Numbered from the stretch's first letter, positions 22,588 to 32,987 are shown. The stretch is DNA of 57,203 nucleotides from an uncultured Bacteroidales bacterium (GCA_902785605.1 CACZZL010000013.1:1-57203), one strand, 5' to 3'. Translations and numbers: made by a program. Notes: a model not told the origin generated them from the sequence alone.

Positions 22588-23795
22588 CAGAACGACTGCG
22601 TCCGAAGACACTGGACGAATACATAGGCCAAAAGCACTTGGTAGGACAAGGGGCGATCCTAAGGCAGATGATTGAGAGCGGCAATATCGCCAGTTTCATT
22701 CTGTGGGGTCCTCCGGGTGTGGGCAAGACGACCTTGGCACGCATCATTGCGCACCAACTGCAACGTCCGTTCTACACGCTGAGTGCAGTCACAAGCGGTG
22801 TGAAGGAAGTGCGGGATGTGATAGACAAAGCCAAACGTAACTCCGCCCTCAACAGCGGCCTGTTTGCTCCTGCAGACAGCCGTAGCCCAATCCTGTTCAT
22901 CGATGAGATACATCGGTTCAGCAAGAGCCAGCAGGACAGTCTGTTGGGCGCGGTGGAAGAAGGAACAATCACCTTGGTCGGTGCAACAACCGAGAACCCG
23001 AGTTTTGAGGTCATTACCCCACTCCTCAGCCGTTGTCAGGTCTATGTGCTGAAGTCACTGGAGAAAGAGGATCTGTTGGAACTGCTCAACCGTGCGCTGA
23101 CTCAAGACGAGTATATCCGGTCCTTAGGCCTGCAGGTCAAAGACACCGACGCCATCCTGCGTTATAGCGGAGGAGATGCACGTAAGTTGCTTAATATCAT
23201 CGAATTGGTAAGCAACAGCGGTGTCAAGATCATTGACAACGAGACCGTCACCAAGCAGTTACAGCAAAACCCGGTGGCATATGACAAGGACGGTGAGATG
23301 CACTACGACATCATCTCCGCGTTCATCAAATCCATTCGTGGCAGTGACCCGCAAGCGGCTATTTATTGGCTGGCACGCATGATTGAAGGCGGGGAAGACC
23401 CCAAGTTCATTGCGCGGCGACTCGTCATATCGGCGAGTGAAGATATCGGTTTGGCAAATCCGAATGCGATGTTACTCGCCAACACCTGTTTTGAGGTAGT
23501 GAACAAGATCGGCTGGCCGGAAGGACGAATCCCGTTAGCCGAAACGACGATCTATCTGGCGACTTGTAAGAAAGACAACTCCGCCTATTTGGCGATCGAT
23601 GAGGCGTTGGCCAAAGTGCGCGAGACAGGCAATCTGCCCGTGCCGTTGCACCTACGTAATGCACCGACGAGCCTGATGAAAGAACTCGGATACGCAGACG
23701 GATATAAGTACCCGCATGATTTTCCGGGACATTGGGTGGCACAACAGTACCTACCCGACGAATTGGTCGGAACAGAGTTTTGGAAGAAAAATTAA
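22575..23795 (+). CDS. rarA: Replication-associated recombination protein A (RarA/MgsA)
   Basis: 406 residues. AAA+ ATPase: LRPKTLDEYIGQKHLVGQGA start, Walker A GPPGVGKTTLARI, Walker B FIDEIHRFSKSQQD, sensor GATTENPSFEV, then the family C-terminal domain (SAFIKSIRGSDPQAAIYWLA, ASEDIGLANP). Acts at stalled replication forks. Directly after recN, linking two genome maintenance genes. The stop is provided by a heptad array (AAG AAA AAT TAA). Confidence 0.95.
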   Translation: MLPLAERLRPKTLDEYIGQKHLVGQGAILRQMIESGNIASFILWGPPGVGKTTLARIIAHQLQRPFYTLSAVTSGVKEVRDVIDKAKRNSALNSGLFAPADSRSPILFIDEIHRFSKSQQDSLLGAVEEGTITLVGATTENPSFEVITPLLSRCQVYVLKSLEKEDLLELLNRALTQDEYIRSLGLQVKDTDAILRYSGGDARKLLNIIELVSNSGVKIIDNETVTKQLQQNPVAYDKDGEMHYDIISAFIKSIRGSDPQAAIYWLARMIEGGEDPKFIARRLVISASEDIGLANPNAMLLANTCFEVVNKIGWPEGRIPLAETTIYLATCKKDNSAYLAIDEALAKVRETGNLPVPLHLRNAPTSLMKELGYADGYKYPHDFPGHWVAQQYLPDELVGTEFWKKN

Positions 23796-23822
23796 AAATT
23801 AAGAATTAAAAATTAAGAATTG
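23787..23822. repeat. Heptad array between rarA and hemW (AAAATTA type)
   Basis: AAAATTA/AGAATTA units; supplies the rarA stop and, at its end (GAATTG), the TTG start of hemW. Confidence 0.9.
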
Positions 23823-24899
23823 GCTGGCATATACGTTCATATACCGTTTTGCAAGAAGCGCTGCCTGTACTGCGATTTCTTCTCCACGACGCTATTGGAG
23901 CGGCGGGAGGAATACGTGAACGCGCTGCTGCAGGAGATAAAAGCTCGCAAGAACGAGACGGGGGAACCGATTCGTACCGTTTATATTGGAGGCGGAACAC
24001 CCAGCACCTTAGATGTGAACGCTATCCGGCGTATCCTGCAAGCCATAGGAACAGAGGAGGCGGAAGAGGTTACGATGGAGCTCAATCCGGGCGATGCGAC
24101 CGAAACGTACCTACACGAGATACGTGAAGCAGGCATCAACCGTTTGTCCATCGGCATTCAGTCCTTTGATGACGAGCTACTGCGTTTGATAGGCCGTCGC
24201 CACAATGCCCGGCAAGCGATTGAGGCTGTGCAGATGGCACAACAAGCGGGATTGGATAATTTGTCCATTGATCTGATGTACGCTCTGCCGACCCAAAGCA
24301 TGGAGCAGTGGAAAGCGGATATCGATCAGGCCTTGAGGTTGGGTGTGCAACATATATCGTCCTACGGGCTGATGTACGAAGAAGGCACTGCGCTGACACA
24401 GCAATTGGAGCAAGGTCAGATTGAAGCGATTGACGAAGAGGTGGAGAATGCGATGTACGACACCTTATGCGAGCAGCTGCAGCAAGCAGGTTTTGTGCAT
24501 TACGAGGTCAGCAATTTTGCGCTGCCGGGCTATGAGGCCAAACACAACAGCAGCTATTGGAACGGCACGCCGTACATAGGTATAGGAGCCGGTGCTCATA
24601 GTTATGTCAGGAATGTGCGAAGTTGGAATCCCGACAATTTGGATACCTATATTCGCGGCATAAAAGACGGCACCCTCGTACGTGAAAGCGAGACGCTGAC
24701 GGAGAAGGACCTGTACAACGAGCGCATTATGTTGGGCTTGCGTACCTGCCAAGGTGTACCGTGTGAACTGATACAGAAAGAGACAGATACATTGCTGGAA
24801 GCGGGTTTGATCCGCAAGACCGAAACGAATCGGATTGTAGCTACCCAAGAAGGATTGCATCTGTTGAACCGAATCATAGAAGCTTTAATGGTTGACTAA
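23820..24899 (+). CDS. hemW: HemW-type radical SAM protein
   Basis: 359 residues. Radical SAM cluster motif CKKRCLYCDF near residue 11, preceded by GIYVHIPF, then YIGGGTPSTLD, TMELNPGD, RLSIGIQSFDDELLRLIGR and the HemW C-terminal domain. The family is a heme chaperone or coproporphyrinogen dehydrogenase-like protein; HemN proper has a longer N-terminus, so HemW is the better call. The start is TTG (MAGIYVHIPF), formed by the last bases of the heptad array upstream; no in-frame ATG precedes the conserved motif. Confidence 0.92.
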   Translation: MAGIYVHIPFCKKRCLYCDFFSTTLLERREEYVNALLQEIKARKNETGEPIRTVYIGGGTPSTLDVNAIRRILQAIGTEEAEEVTMELNPGDATETYLHEIREAGINRLSIGIQSFDDELLRLIGRRHNARQAIEAVQMAQQAGLDNLSIDLMYALPTQSMEQWKADIDQALRLGVQHISSYGLMYEEGTALTQQLEQGQIEAIDEEVENAMYDTLCEQLQQAGFVHYEVSNFALPGYEAKHNSSYWNGTPYIGIGAGAHSYVRNVRSWNPDNLDTYIRGIKDGTLVRESETLTEKDLYNERIMLGLRTCQGVPCELIQKETDTLLEAGLIRKTETNRIVATQEGLHLLNRIIEALMVD

Positions 24900-24913
24900 A
24901 AATAGATACAGAT

Positions 24914-27208
24914 ATGGAGAATAAGAGTGAAAAGAAAGAAGGGAAAAGAAGTTTGAGGCGTATTGTCGCCACCACATTATGGTGTCTTTTTATCGGAGGG
25001 ACTGTTACTGCGTTCCTTCTCATTTGGTTAATTTCCAAAGGCGCATTAGGCTATTTGCCCCCGCTGGAGGAGTTGCAAAACCCGAAGAACACGTATGCGA
25101 GTGAGGTCATCTCGTCGGACATGCAGTCCTTGGGACGTTATTACCGCTACGAGAACCGTATTGGCGTACAATACACCGACCTGTCTCCGGATTTGATCAA
25201 CGCCCTGGTAGCGACCGAAGACGCGCGTTTCTATGCGCACACGGGCGTGGATTTCAAAGCGATGTTCCGTGCCGTCCTCAAACTCGGCCGGGCAGGTGGC
25301 GGTTCTACCCTCACCCAGCAGTTGTCCAAACAGTTGTGGTCGCCACGCGCCAACAGTTTTATGGAGCGTGCCATGCAGAAACCGATTGAATGGGTCATTG
25401 CCACCAAACTGGAGCGGCTATACAGCAAGGATGAGATCTTGCTGATGTATCTCAATCAGTTTGATTTTCTGTACAATGCCGTCGGTATTCAGTCGGCCTC
25501 ACAGGTCTATTTCTCCACGACTCCGGCAGACCTCAAGTTGGAAGAGGCTGCGATGTTAGTGGGTATGTGTAAGAACCCGTCGCTCTACAACCCCGTTCGT
25601 CATCCCGAGCGTGCACTGAACCGCCGTAACACCGTGCTTAGCCAAATGGCCAAGTACGGCTATATCGACGAGGCTACACGCGACTCGGTGGCTGCGCTTC
25701 CGTTGCAATTGCACTTCAGCTCGGTTGATCACAAGCAAGGTATCGCGCCTTATTTCCGTGAGTACCTGCGTCTTACGCTGACTGCTAAAGAGCCCAAAGA
25801 GAGTGACTACTCGGAGTGGAACAAGCAGCAGTACGAATTAGACAAATGGCAGTGGGACAATAATCCGCTCTATGGTTTCTGCCAGAAAAACAAGAAACCG
25901 GACGGAACTAATTACGATATCTACAAAGACGGTTTGAAGATCTACACGACCATTGATTCGCGTATGCAGCGCTACGCGGAAGAAGCCGTCAGCGAACATA
26001 TGCAGGCACAGCAGAAAGCGTTCTTCAAGGAGTTGAAACGCAAGAAGAATGCACCTTTCTCCCGCTCGCTGACGCAAGCCGAGATTGACGGCATCATGAA
26101 CCGCTCTATTCGTCAAACGGATCGGTGGCGCATCATGAAGAGGAACGGTGCGAGCAACGATTCGATCATGCGTGCGTTCCATACACCCCGTGAGATGCAA
26201 ATCTTCACCTATGACCAAGGCATGATTGACACCATCATGAGTCCGTACGATTCAATCAAATGGCAGAAGAGTTATCTGCGCTGCGGATTCATGTCAATGG
26301 ACCCGCACACGGGGCATGTCAAGGCCTATGTCGGAGGACCCAACTTCGCTCATTTCCAGTACGATATGTGTACCAAGGGCCGTCGTCAGGTGGGTTCAAC
26401 CGTTAAACCGTACTTATACACACTGGCCATGGACGAAGGTATGTGGCCATGCGACAAGACGGTAAATGAGCCCATCACACTGCTCGATGCCAACGGCAAT
26501 GAATGGTCACCGCGTGATACGCACGACAAGTACAAAGGAGACACCGTCACCCTCACCTGGGGTTTGATGAACTCATCCAACTGGATCTCGGCCTACCTCA
26601 TGTCGCTCTACACACCGGAGCAATTGGTTAAACTGATGCACTCATTCGGTATCCAAGGTCAGTTAGACCCGGTCATCTCGCTCTGTCTGGGCCCGTGCGA
26701 GGTGAGCGTTGAGGAGATGGTCGATGCCTACACGACCTTTGCCAATAAGGGCATCCGCACCGAGCCGCTCTATGTGACCCATATCGAGGATGCCAACGGT
26801 AACATCATCGGTTCGTTCAGCCCGCGCACCCATGAGATCATCAGCGAGACCACTTCGTACAAGATGATTCACATGCTGCGCGCCGTGCTGGATCATGGAA
26901 CGGGTGTGCGCGTGCGCTTCAAATACGGCATCAACGCCCCGATGGGAGGTAAAACAGGTACGACGAACAATAACTCCGACGGTTGGTTCATGTGCTTCAC
27001 TCCTTCACTGGTCAGCGGAACATGGGTCGGAGGAGAAGACCGCGGTATCCATTTTGATAACATGGCAGAAGGACAAGGTGCGTCAATGGCCTTGCCTATT
27101 TGTGCCATTTATATGCAGAAGATCTATGCAGATCCAAGTTTAGGCTACAGCCCGACCGAACAGTTTGATGTCCCCAAGTGGTTTGATCCAAATGCAGGGT
27201 GCAAGTAA
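24914..27208 (+). CDS. Penicillin-binding protein 1A (class A PBP)
   Basis: 764 residues. Short basic cytoplasmic start, one membrane helix (about 17-42), then the glycosyltransferase 51 domain (EDARFYAHTGVDFKAMFRAV, GGSTLTQQLSKQL, DEILLMYLNQFDF) and the transpeptidase domain with active site motif S-x-x-K (VGSTVKPYLY), SSN (NSSNWISAYL) and KTG (GGKTGTTNNNSDG). Makes and cross-links peptidoglycan at the inner membrane. All key residues are present. The TPR protein gene follows after a heptad gap. Confidence 0.95.
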   Translation: MENKSEKKEGKRSLRRIVATTLWCLFIGGTVTAFLLIWLISKGALGYLPPLEELQNPKNTYASEVISSDMQSLGRYYRYENRIGVQYTDLSPDLINALVATEDARFYAHTGVDFKAMFRAVLKLGRAGGGSTLTQQLSKQLWSPRANSFMERAMQKPIEWVIATKLERLYSKDEILLMYLNQFDFLYNAVGIQSASQVYFSTTPADLKLEEAAMLVGMCKNPSLYNPVRHPERALNRRNTVLSQMAKYGYIDEATRDSVAALPLQLHFSSVDHKQGIAPYFREYLRLTLTAKEPKESDYSEWNKQQYELDKWQWDNNPLYGFCQKNKKPDGTNYDIYKDGLKIYTTIDSRMQRYAEEAVSEHMQAQQKAFFKELKRKKNAPFSRSLTQAEIDGIMNRSIRQTDRWRIMKRNGASNDSIMRAFHTPREMQIFTYDQGMIDTIMSPYDSIKWQKSYLRCGFMSMDPHTGHVKAYVGGPNFAHFQYDMCTKGRRQVGSTVKPYLYTLAMDEGMWPCDKTVNEPITLLDANGNEWSPRDTHDKYKGDTVTLTWGLMNSSNWISAYLMSLYTPEQLVKLMHSFGIQGQLDPVISLCLGPCEVSVEEMVDAYTTFANKGIRTEPLYVTHIEDANGNIIGSFSPRTHEIISETTSYKMIHMLRAVLDHGTGVRVRFKYGINAPMGGKTGTTNNNSDGWFMCFTPSLVSGTWVGGEDRGIHFDNMAEGQGASMALPICAIYMQKIYADPSLGYSPTEQFDVPKWFDPNAGCK

Positions 27209-27252
27209 GGTGAAAAGTAAAAATGAAAGATAAAAAATGAAGAATGAAAGAA
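27205..27252. repeat. Heptad array before and into the TPR gene (AAAATGA type)
   Basis: AAGTAAAAATGAAAGATAAA-like units run over the ATG at 27237. Opposed by an inverted array at 27296-27320. Confidence 0.8.
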
Positions 27253-29291
27253 ACATATATAGCAGATGGATGCGAGGATGGATAGTCCTTACACTTTTCA
27301 TTTTTCATTTTTCATCTTCCTACGCACAGCTCAACACCGACCGCATCACAGCGATCGGGCGGAATGCGCTGTACTTTGAGGATTACGTGCTCTCAATTCA
27401 GTACTTCAACCAGGTCATTCGCCTCAAGCCCTATTTGGCAGAGCCGTATTTCTACCGGGCGATCGCCAAGATTCAGTTGGAGGACTACCAGGGCGCATTG
27501 CATGACTGTAATGCGGCAATTGAGCGCAACCCCTTCTCTCCCGGCTGTTACTATGCCCGCGGATACGTCTATCGCCAACTCAACGAATGGGACAAGGCCG
27601 AGAAAGACTATACCGAGGCGCTGCTCTTCTCGCCGGAGAACCGCACCTATATGATATTGCGTGCTGACACGCGCGCGCAGATGGAGCAATATGATGCCGC
27701 GTTGGAAGATATCGAGTGGTTGCTTCGTCGGGAGCCGCAGTCGGCTTCGGCATGGAGCGAGAAAGGGCGCGTAAGCTTTCTTCGGAAAGATACGCTGACG
27801 GCACTGAACGCATTTGAGCAAGCTGCCAATTACGACAAAACGAACCCGGCTGTATGGTCGGCTCTGGGTGTAACGAACATGATGCTCAATCATGAGGACG
27901 AAGCGTACGTGCAATTAACACAAGCCATTAACTTAGGATCCAAATGGGCCGGAGACTATATCAACCGCGGTGTGTTGCATTATAAGCGGCATAATTACCG
28001 TGGAGCCTTATCTGACTACGATCAGGCCGTTAAGATCGCACCGCGCGATCCCGATTGCTATTACAACCGAGGCATCATGCGTCAGGAGGTAGGCGACTAT
28101 AACAATGCGCTGTCTGATTTCAATACCGCTATTAAGTTGGCACCGGAGCGGACAGAGATGCGGTATCAGCGTGCGTTGGTTCAGATGCAACTCAAACAAT
28201 GGAACGCGGTCGTAGCAGACCTGGATTCGATGATTGCCCGGTATCCCTATTTCCTGCCGGCCTATTACCTGGCCGCTCAGGCTAAGACGCAGCAGGGTAA
28301 CAGTGTTGCCGCTTACCGGTATCGGCAAAAGGCGTATGAGTTAGAGCAACAAAAAGAGAGCATCCAAGCTAAACAGGCCGCTCAGCCGAACACCGATCTG
28401 ATGATCGCAGGTGCCCAACCGCAGAAGAAAGATCACCGCAAAGAGTTTTCAACATCGGCCGCGCAAAACCAATCGGAGTTGCCGGAAGAGGAAGAACAGA
28501 AATATGACTCCCAGACACGTGGCACCGTACAGAAACAGTATCAGGACGTGATCAACGAGCCGAACATCGTACTCAGTTACTACAGTCAGGACCTGAGTCT
28601 GAGGCGGACGAACTACTACCACCCGTTGGTAGAGTCGATCAACAAGAGTCAGTTGTTACCGTCTAAACTGCGGTTCACCAACCAAGAGCCGGCATTGACG
28701 GCCGAGATGGTGGATTTCCATTTCGCAGAGATAAGCCGTTTGTCACTCTATATCGACCAACATGCGGATCACACCCAGGCGGATGACAATCTGCTGCCTT
28801 ATGTGTTCCTGTCTCGTGCCGTGGAGTTCGCTATTGTGCAAGACTATTCGAGTGCTATTGACGACTGCACCCGCGCCTTGCAATGTCCGTTGGCAGACAA
28901 CCGACTGCATGTCATCGCGACCTTCTGCCGTGCCAATTGGCGCTACCGTTTGCTGGAATACCAGCGCGCGACCGGTGAACAGGAAGGAACGGTCAACATG
29001 GATTTTGACATCATGCTGCGCGACTACGATCAGGTCATTCGCCTACAACCGGATTTTGCCTTTGCGCTATACAACAAAGCCAACATCCTTTGTGCCCAGA
29101 AACAATGGAACGATGCGATCGACTACTACACCCAAGCGATCAAACAGGACGCATACTTTGCGGAGGCATGGTTCAACCGAGGTCTGACGTATATCTACAT
29201 CGGAGAGAATGAGAAAGGCTTGTCGGATTTATCCAAGGCCGGTGAGTTAGGTATCTATCAAGCGTATAACTTAATAACACGCTTTAAATGA
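27237..29291 (+). CDS. TPR-repeat secreted protein
   Basis: 684 residues. Signal peptide (WIVLTLFIFHFSSSYA) whose hydrophobic core is encoded by a heptad array. Then about eight TPR repeats (for example YFYRAIAKIQLEDYQGALHD, YINRGVLHYKRHNYRGALSD, YYNRGIMRQEVGDYNNALSD), a low-complexity basic and Gln-rich linker (about 360-440), a central region, and two or three more TPRs at the C-terminus (ALYNKANILCAQKQWNDAID). A protein-protein scaffold, probably periplasmic; partner unknown. The GumN-like gene overlaps its stop by 4 bases. Confidence 0.85.
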   Translation: MKNERNIYSRWMRGWIVLTLFIFHFSSSYAQLNTDRITAIGRNALYFEDYVLSIQYFNQVIRLKPYLAEPYFYRAIAKIQLEDYQGALHDCNAAIERNPFSPGCYYARGYVYRQLNEWDKAEKDYTEALLFSPENRTYMILRADTRAQMEQYDAALEDIEWLLRREPQSASAWSEKGRVSFLRKDTLTALNAFEQAANYDKTNPAVWSALGVTNMMLNHEDEAYVQLTQAINLGSKWAGDYINRGVLHYKRHNYRGALSDYDQAVKIAPRDPDCYYNRGIMRQEVGDYNNALSDFNTAIKLAPERTEMRYQRALVQMQLKQWNAVVADLDSMIARYPYFLPAYYLAAQAKTQQGNSVAAYRYRQKAYELEQQKESIQAKQAAQPNTDLMIAGAQPQKKDHRKEFSTSAAQNQSELPEEEEQKYDSQTRGTVQKQYQDVINEPNIVLSYYSQDLSLRRTNYYHPLVESINKSQLLPSKLRFTNQEPALTAEMVDFHFAEISRLSLYIDQHADHTQADDNLLPYVFLSRAVEFAIVQDYSSAIDDCTRALQCPLADNRLHVIATFCRANWRYRLLEYQRATGEQEGTVNMDFDIMLRDYDQVIRLQPDFAFALYNKANILCAQKQWNDAIDYYTQAIKQDAYFAEAWFNRGLTYIYIGENEKGLSDLSKAGELGIYQAYNLITRFK
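27296..27320. repeat. Heptad array in the TPR gene signal peptide (TTTTCAT type)
   Basis: TTTTCAT three times and CTTCC; reverse-complement type of the array at 27205-27252, so the two can pair around the gene start. Confidence 0.8.
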
Positions 29292-30193
29292 TGAATCATA
29301 TATTTCGTTACATAGCCGTCATTAGTCTTTTTTCCTTTGTCGTTGTTTCGGCAAAGGCACAATTGCTGTACGAGATATCCGGTAATGGAGCGAAGCAGAA
29401 ATCGTACCTGCTGGGCACCAACCGGCTGGTTGAGATGCAGTTCCTGGACACCATTCCGAATGTGTTCAAGTGCTTCAGCCAATGCAACAAAGTGATCACC
29501 GAATTTACGATGCAAGACTACGAAGCTATCTCCGCCTTGCGTCAGGCAGCCCTCCTACCCGATTCGGTCAAATTGAGCAATTTTTACAGCGAAACGGAGT
29601 ATGAATATATAGACAATAGTCTTCGCATTACTTTAGGCATGGGATTGGATAAACTGTGTCGCATGAAACCGTCCTACCTAACCGAGATGTATCGAGTCGA
29701 ATTGATGAAACAATGGTTGCAGTACGATGAGCAGAAATCAATGGAATCGTTGTTCGAATCGGTCGCTGCAGAGCGGGACATTCCGGTCATCGGATTGGAC
29801 AATATCGGCGAGACCATGTACATGCTGTTTGACCGGGAGCCGTTCCATTGGCAATGCAAGGAACTGCTCAAAGTGATTCAGTATCCGGAGAACGAAGTGA
29901 GACAGGAACGAACGCTTAGAGACATGTACCTCAACGGGCGACTAAGTGATATTGCCTATCAGATCGAAGGACCGGACAACACCACCAGCATTTCGTTCTC
30001 CGACTACAAGGTCTATTGTCAGCGGAACAAGGAATGGGTCAAACGGCTCAAGCCCCATCTCACGCAAGGCGGGTGTTTCATTACGCTCAATGCCATCTAT
30101 CTGGGAGGAGACAAGGGGTTGATTGAACAACTACGGGCAGCGGGATACCGCGTACGCCCGGTAAACAGAAACAACTTATTTAAACAACAATAA
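29288..30193 (+). CDS. TraB/GumN-like secreted protein
   Basis: 301 residues. Signal peptide (YIAVISLFSFVVVSAKA-like, cleaved before QLLYEISG). The start LLYEISGNGAKQKSYLLGTN corresponds to the LW-x-I-x-x-x-x-x-x-S-Y-L-x-G-T opening of TraB/GumN proteins, and the end (LNAIYLGGDKGLIEQLRAAG, YRVRPVN) to the closing G-x-x-H-L-x-G-x-x-x-L. The usual Gly-Thr-x-His is GTNR here, and the later His is Tyr, so the proposed metal-type site is changed. Function unknown; export likely. Confidence 0.75.
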   Translation: MMNHIFRYIAVISLFSFVVVSAKAQLLYEISGNGAKQKSYLLGTNRLVEMQFLDTIPNVFKCFSQCNKVITEFTMQDYEAISALRQAALLPDSVKLSNFYSETEYEYIDNSLRITLGMGLDKLCRMKPSYLTEMYRVELMKQWLQYDEQKSMESLFESVAAERDIPVIGLDNIGETMYMLFDREPFHWQCKELLKVIQYPENEVRQERTLRDMYLNGRLSDIAYQIEGPDNTTSISFSDYKVYCQRNKEWVKRLKPHLTQGGCFITLNAIYLGGDKGLIEQLRAAGYRVRPVNRNNLFKQQ

Positions 30194-30196
30194 AGT

Positions 30197-30763
30197 ATGA
30201 AAAAGATTTTTTATGTAATGGTAGCACTGTTGATGGCTGCCACCATGAGTGTTAACGCAACGCCGCAACGCGGTAAGTTTATTCATGTAGATGCTTCGAC
30301 CAGCAAGAACCTGAAGCCGCAGATCGCTTTCTGCCAGGACCGCGTGGACGGAACAGATGTTACAACGCTGATTGTCAAGACGGTAGATGTGAATGCTTAC
30401 AAAGATTTCACAGACGCTTCCCGTGTCCTGATTCGTTTTGCCGACGGTAAAGCAGTTCGTTTGAATCTGGTCAAAGGTGCGGAGATCAAGAAGTACAAAA
30501 ACAGCGAGAAAGTAGGCCGTGAGACGATCTCCAAATACTGGACCGAGACGACCTATGAAGTGACTCCGGAAGTGATTGAGAAACTGGAAGCCGGTATTGC
30601 GATCATCAAGGTACGTGTTGTGATCAAAGAGAACGATGCCAAGGACTACGAAATCTCGGAGGGATATCAGGCTCGCATGGCTGCTGATCTGCTCAAGTCC
30701 TATCAGGAAGCAGCACAGCTCAACCGCAAAGCCAATGCTGATTTGAGCGATGAGGATTTCTAA
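30197..30763 (+). CDS. Uncharacterised secreted protein
   Basis: 188 residues with a clear signal peptide (KIFYVMVALLMAATMSVNA). The mature part alternates short strands and charged turns (RVLIRFADGKAVRLNLVKGA, TTYEVTPEVIEKLEAGIAII) and ends in a helical acidic tail (ADLSDEDF). I do not recognise it. It overlaps the following amidase-like gene by 14 bases, so they are co-expressed and may work together in the envelope. Confidence 0.7.
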   Translation: MKKIFYVMVALLMAATMSVNATPQRGKFIHVDASTSKNLKPQIAFCQDRVDGTDVTTLIVKTVDVNAYKDFTDASRVLIRFADGKAVRLNLVKGAEIKKYKNSEKVGRETISKYWTETTYEVTPEVIEKLEAGIAIIKVRVVIKENDAKDYEISEGYQARMAADLLKSYQEAAQLNRKANADLSDEDF

Positions 30764-32987
30764 GCGACTGCTGGTTCTATCTGTTTTCTGTTGCCTCGTT
30801 CTCGCAGCTCCGGCACAAATCGGTTTACAGGAATTAGGCGATTCGCTGATGGCATACACGGGTTTCTCCCGTGTGTGGAGTCCTGCTGTGCGCGTCAAAC
30901 AAATGCAGGTCAACGGCAACAAAGTCACACTACGCACCAACATCACGTTACATGACTACCGCTGGACGCCTGCTAATGTCGCACAACTCAAGCGCAAAGT
31001 AAGTGTCTGGGCCTTGGGGCATGAGAACGGTAATGTCTCTATCTACAGCGGTAACACGGAGATCGAGAGCCTCATCACCGATTGCGCTGCCGGACGGCAT
31101 ACAGCTTCCCAAAAGGCCAAAGATCTGACCGATCGGCATATAGCCCTCTACCCTAGTCATGGATTGTATTTCAACCGTGATCGCAATGAATGGATCTGGC
31201 AGCGGGCCACACTGTGGACAACGGTCGAAGATCTGTACAGCCAGGAGTACGTGCGGCATATACGGAAAATGCTGGAGAATGCCGGCGCGACCATCTATAT
31301 GCCTCGTGCTGAGGTGAGTGAGATGGACTTGGGTGTTTCCGGCATGCCGAAATGGACAGAAGGAGCCAGGTATTGGCTACAAGCACAAGCCGCAGACAGT
31401 GCGATTTGGGATCTATACGACGGTAATGAGTACAAAGACGACATGAAATGTCGTGCGATGTGGATCAACTCGCTGGATGCGCCTATTGACCTGTGTGTAG
31501 CCCTACACACGGACGGATTAGACAGCGGAGACGACAGCACGATTGTCGGCACGCTCGTCATCTATACCGCACGAGACGATGACGGTCAGGCTGTCCTGCG
31601 AGACGGACGCAGTCGGGAAAAGGTCAACCGCAACCTTGCCGATTGGATTCAGACCCAGATCACCAGTGATCTGCAACACATTGCCCCCGAATGGACCAGA
31701 CGCCAACTCAAGGAAGCCAATTACTGCGAGAGCCGTGTGCCGGTGGTACCAAGTATCATCTTGGAACTGCTGAGTCATAAGAACATTGCGGACATGAAGT
31801 ACGGTTTGGATCCCAAGTTCCGCTTTGCCGCTTCCCGTGCAGTGTACAAGGGTATTCTGCGCTACTTGAATGGTCCGAATGCCGTAGTACAGCCTTTGCC
31901 CGTAGAGCAATTGGCCATCAGTCGGGACGGTGTGCTTCGTTGGGAAGCGTCCGTCGATTCGTTAGAGCCGACAGCCGCTCCTTCGTATTATCTGGTGTAT
32001 GTCCAAGCCAATGATGGTGAATGGGACGTGCAACAAGTGGAGAAAGCGACGCAACTGAAGATGGACACACAACGCGGGGTGCAATATAACTACTATGTAG
32101 TGGCCGGTAATGAAGGCGGTTTGAGTATGCCGAGCCCGGTCATCAGTGCCTATTGGAGCGAGAAGGAAGATATGCCGACAGCCCTTGTGGTGGATGCATT
32201 CAACGACACCTACGGACCGGAATGGTTCGCCGACTCTACCTATGCCGGCATCGTCCCGGGTTCGTATGCATGCGAGGACGGTTTCAGTTGTGCCTATATC
32301 GGCGAGCAGTGGAATTATCAGCGTTCGGCTATTTGGCTCAATGATGATAACTGCGGTTGGGGATCCTGTTATCGCGACCATGCGGGGCAGCTCACGATCG
32401 GCAACACACACGACTACACCGTTTTACACGGTCATGTGCTGCGTCGTATGAAAATCAGTTATGTGTCCTGCACGGCAGGAATGCTTGCTTCATTGAATAC
32501 TAGCAACAACGAGTTCACCTTCGTGGATGTGATCTGCGGCAGACAACGGCAGCCTCTCAACGAGGAGACGAAACACCTGCTGGCACAGTACTTGAGTCAT
32601 GGGGGACGACTGCTGATGAGCACGGATCACTTCAGTCAGATTGATCCCAAATGGGCCAAGCAATATCTACATGCCTCGTACTACGCGGCCAAGGCCACCC
32701 GTTCAGGTCGTATCACGACACCGAGACATCGTATGTATCAGTTGGTGATGGAGCCGAACGAGGAGCAGTTGTTTACCTGCACACCGGAAGCGCTCAAAGC
32801 AGAAGGGAACAATACGGTGCGCATGGCCACTTACGAAGATATGCGTTGTGTGGCGGGAATCGGTTTTCCGGCACCCGACAAGGAGCAGAGTTCGGTATCC
32901 AAAACACTGGTGTACAGTTTCCCGTTGGAGGCCGTACAAGACTTCGACAAGATCTATCATCATTCTGTAAAATGGCTGATTGAATAA
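30750..32987 (+). CDS. Secreted amidase_3-like protein with Fn3-like and C-terminal modules
   Basis: 745 residues, signal peptide (LLVLSVFCCLVLAAPA). The region 120-370 has the layout of N-acetylmuramoyl-L-alanine amidase 3: YPSHGLYFNRD (first His), MLENAGATIYMPRAEV, DLCVALHTDGLDS (second His) and SIILELLSHKNIADMKYG. The first motif is not the usual DPGHGG, so activity needs proof. A Fn3-like segment (about 380-470) and a golvesin-like beta domain (about 480-590) follow, then a Rossmann-like tail (HGGRLLMSTDHFSQ). Proteins of this make-up are labelled xanthan lyase in some Bacteroides genomes without evidence. Likely periplasmic cell-wall hydrolase or binder. Confidence 0.7.
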   Translation: MRISKRLLVLSVFCCLVLAAPAQIGLQELGDSLMAYTGFSRVWSPAVRVKQMQVNGNKVTLRTNITLHDYRWTPANVAQLKRKVSVWALGHENGNVSIYSGNTEIESLITDCAAGRHTASQKAKDLTDRHIALYPSHGLYFNRDRNEWIWQRATLWTTVEDLYSQEYVRHIRKMLENAGATIYMPRAEVSEMDLGVSGMPKWTEGARYWLQAQAADSAIWDLYDGNEYKDDMKCRAMWINSLDAPIDLCVALHTDGLDSGDDSTIVGTLVIYTARDDDGQAVLRDGRSREKVNRNLADWIQTQITSDLQHIAPEWTRRQLKEANYCESRVPVVPSIILELLSHKNIADMKYGLDPKFRFAASRAVYKGILRYLNGPNAVVQPLPVEQLAISRDGVLRWEASVDSLEPTAAPSYYLVYVQANDGEWDVQQVEKATQLKMDTQRGVQYNYYVVAGNEGGLSMPSPVISAYWSEKEDMPTALVVDAFNDTYGPEWFADSTYAGIVPGSYACEDGFSCAYIGEQWNYQRSAIWLNDDNCGWGSCYRDHAGQLTIGNTHDYTVLHGHVLRRMKISYVSCTAGMLASLNTSNNEFTFVDVICGRQRQPLNEETKHLLAQYLSHGGRLLMSTDHFSQIDPKWAKQYLHASYYAAKATRSGRITTPRHRMYQLVMEPNEEQLFTCTPEALKAEGNNTVRMATYEDMRCVAGIGFPAPDKEQSSVSKTLVYSFPLEAVQDFDKIYHHSVKWLIE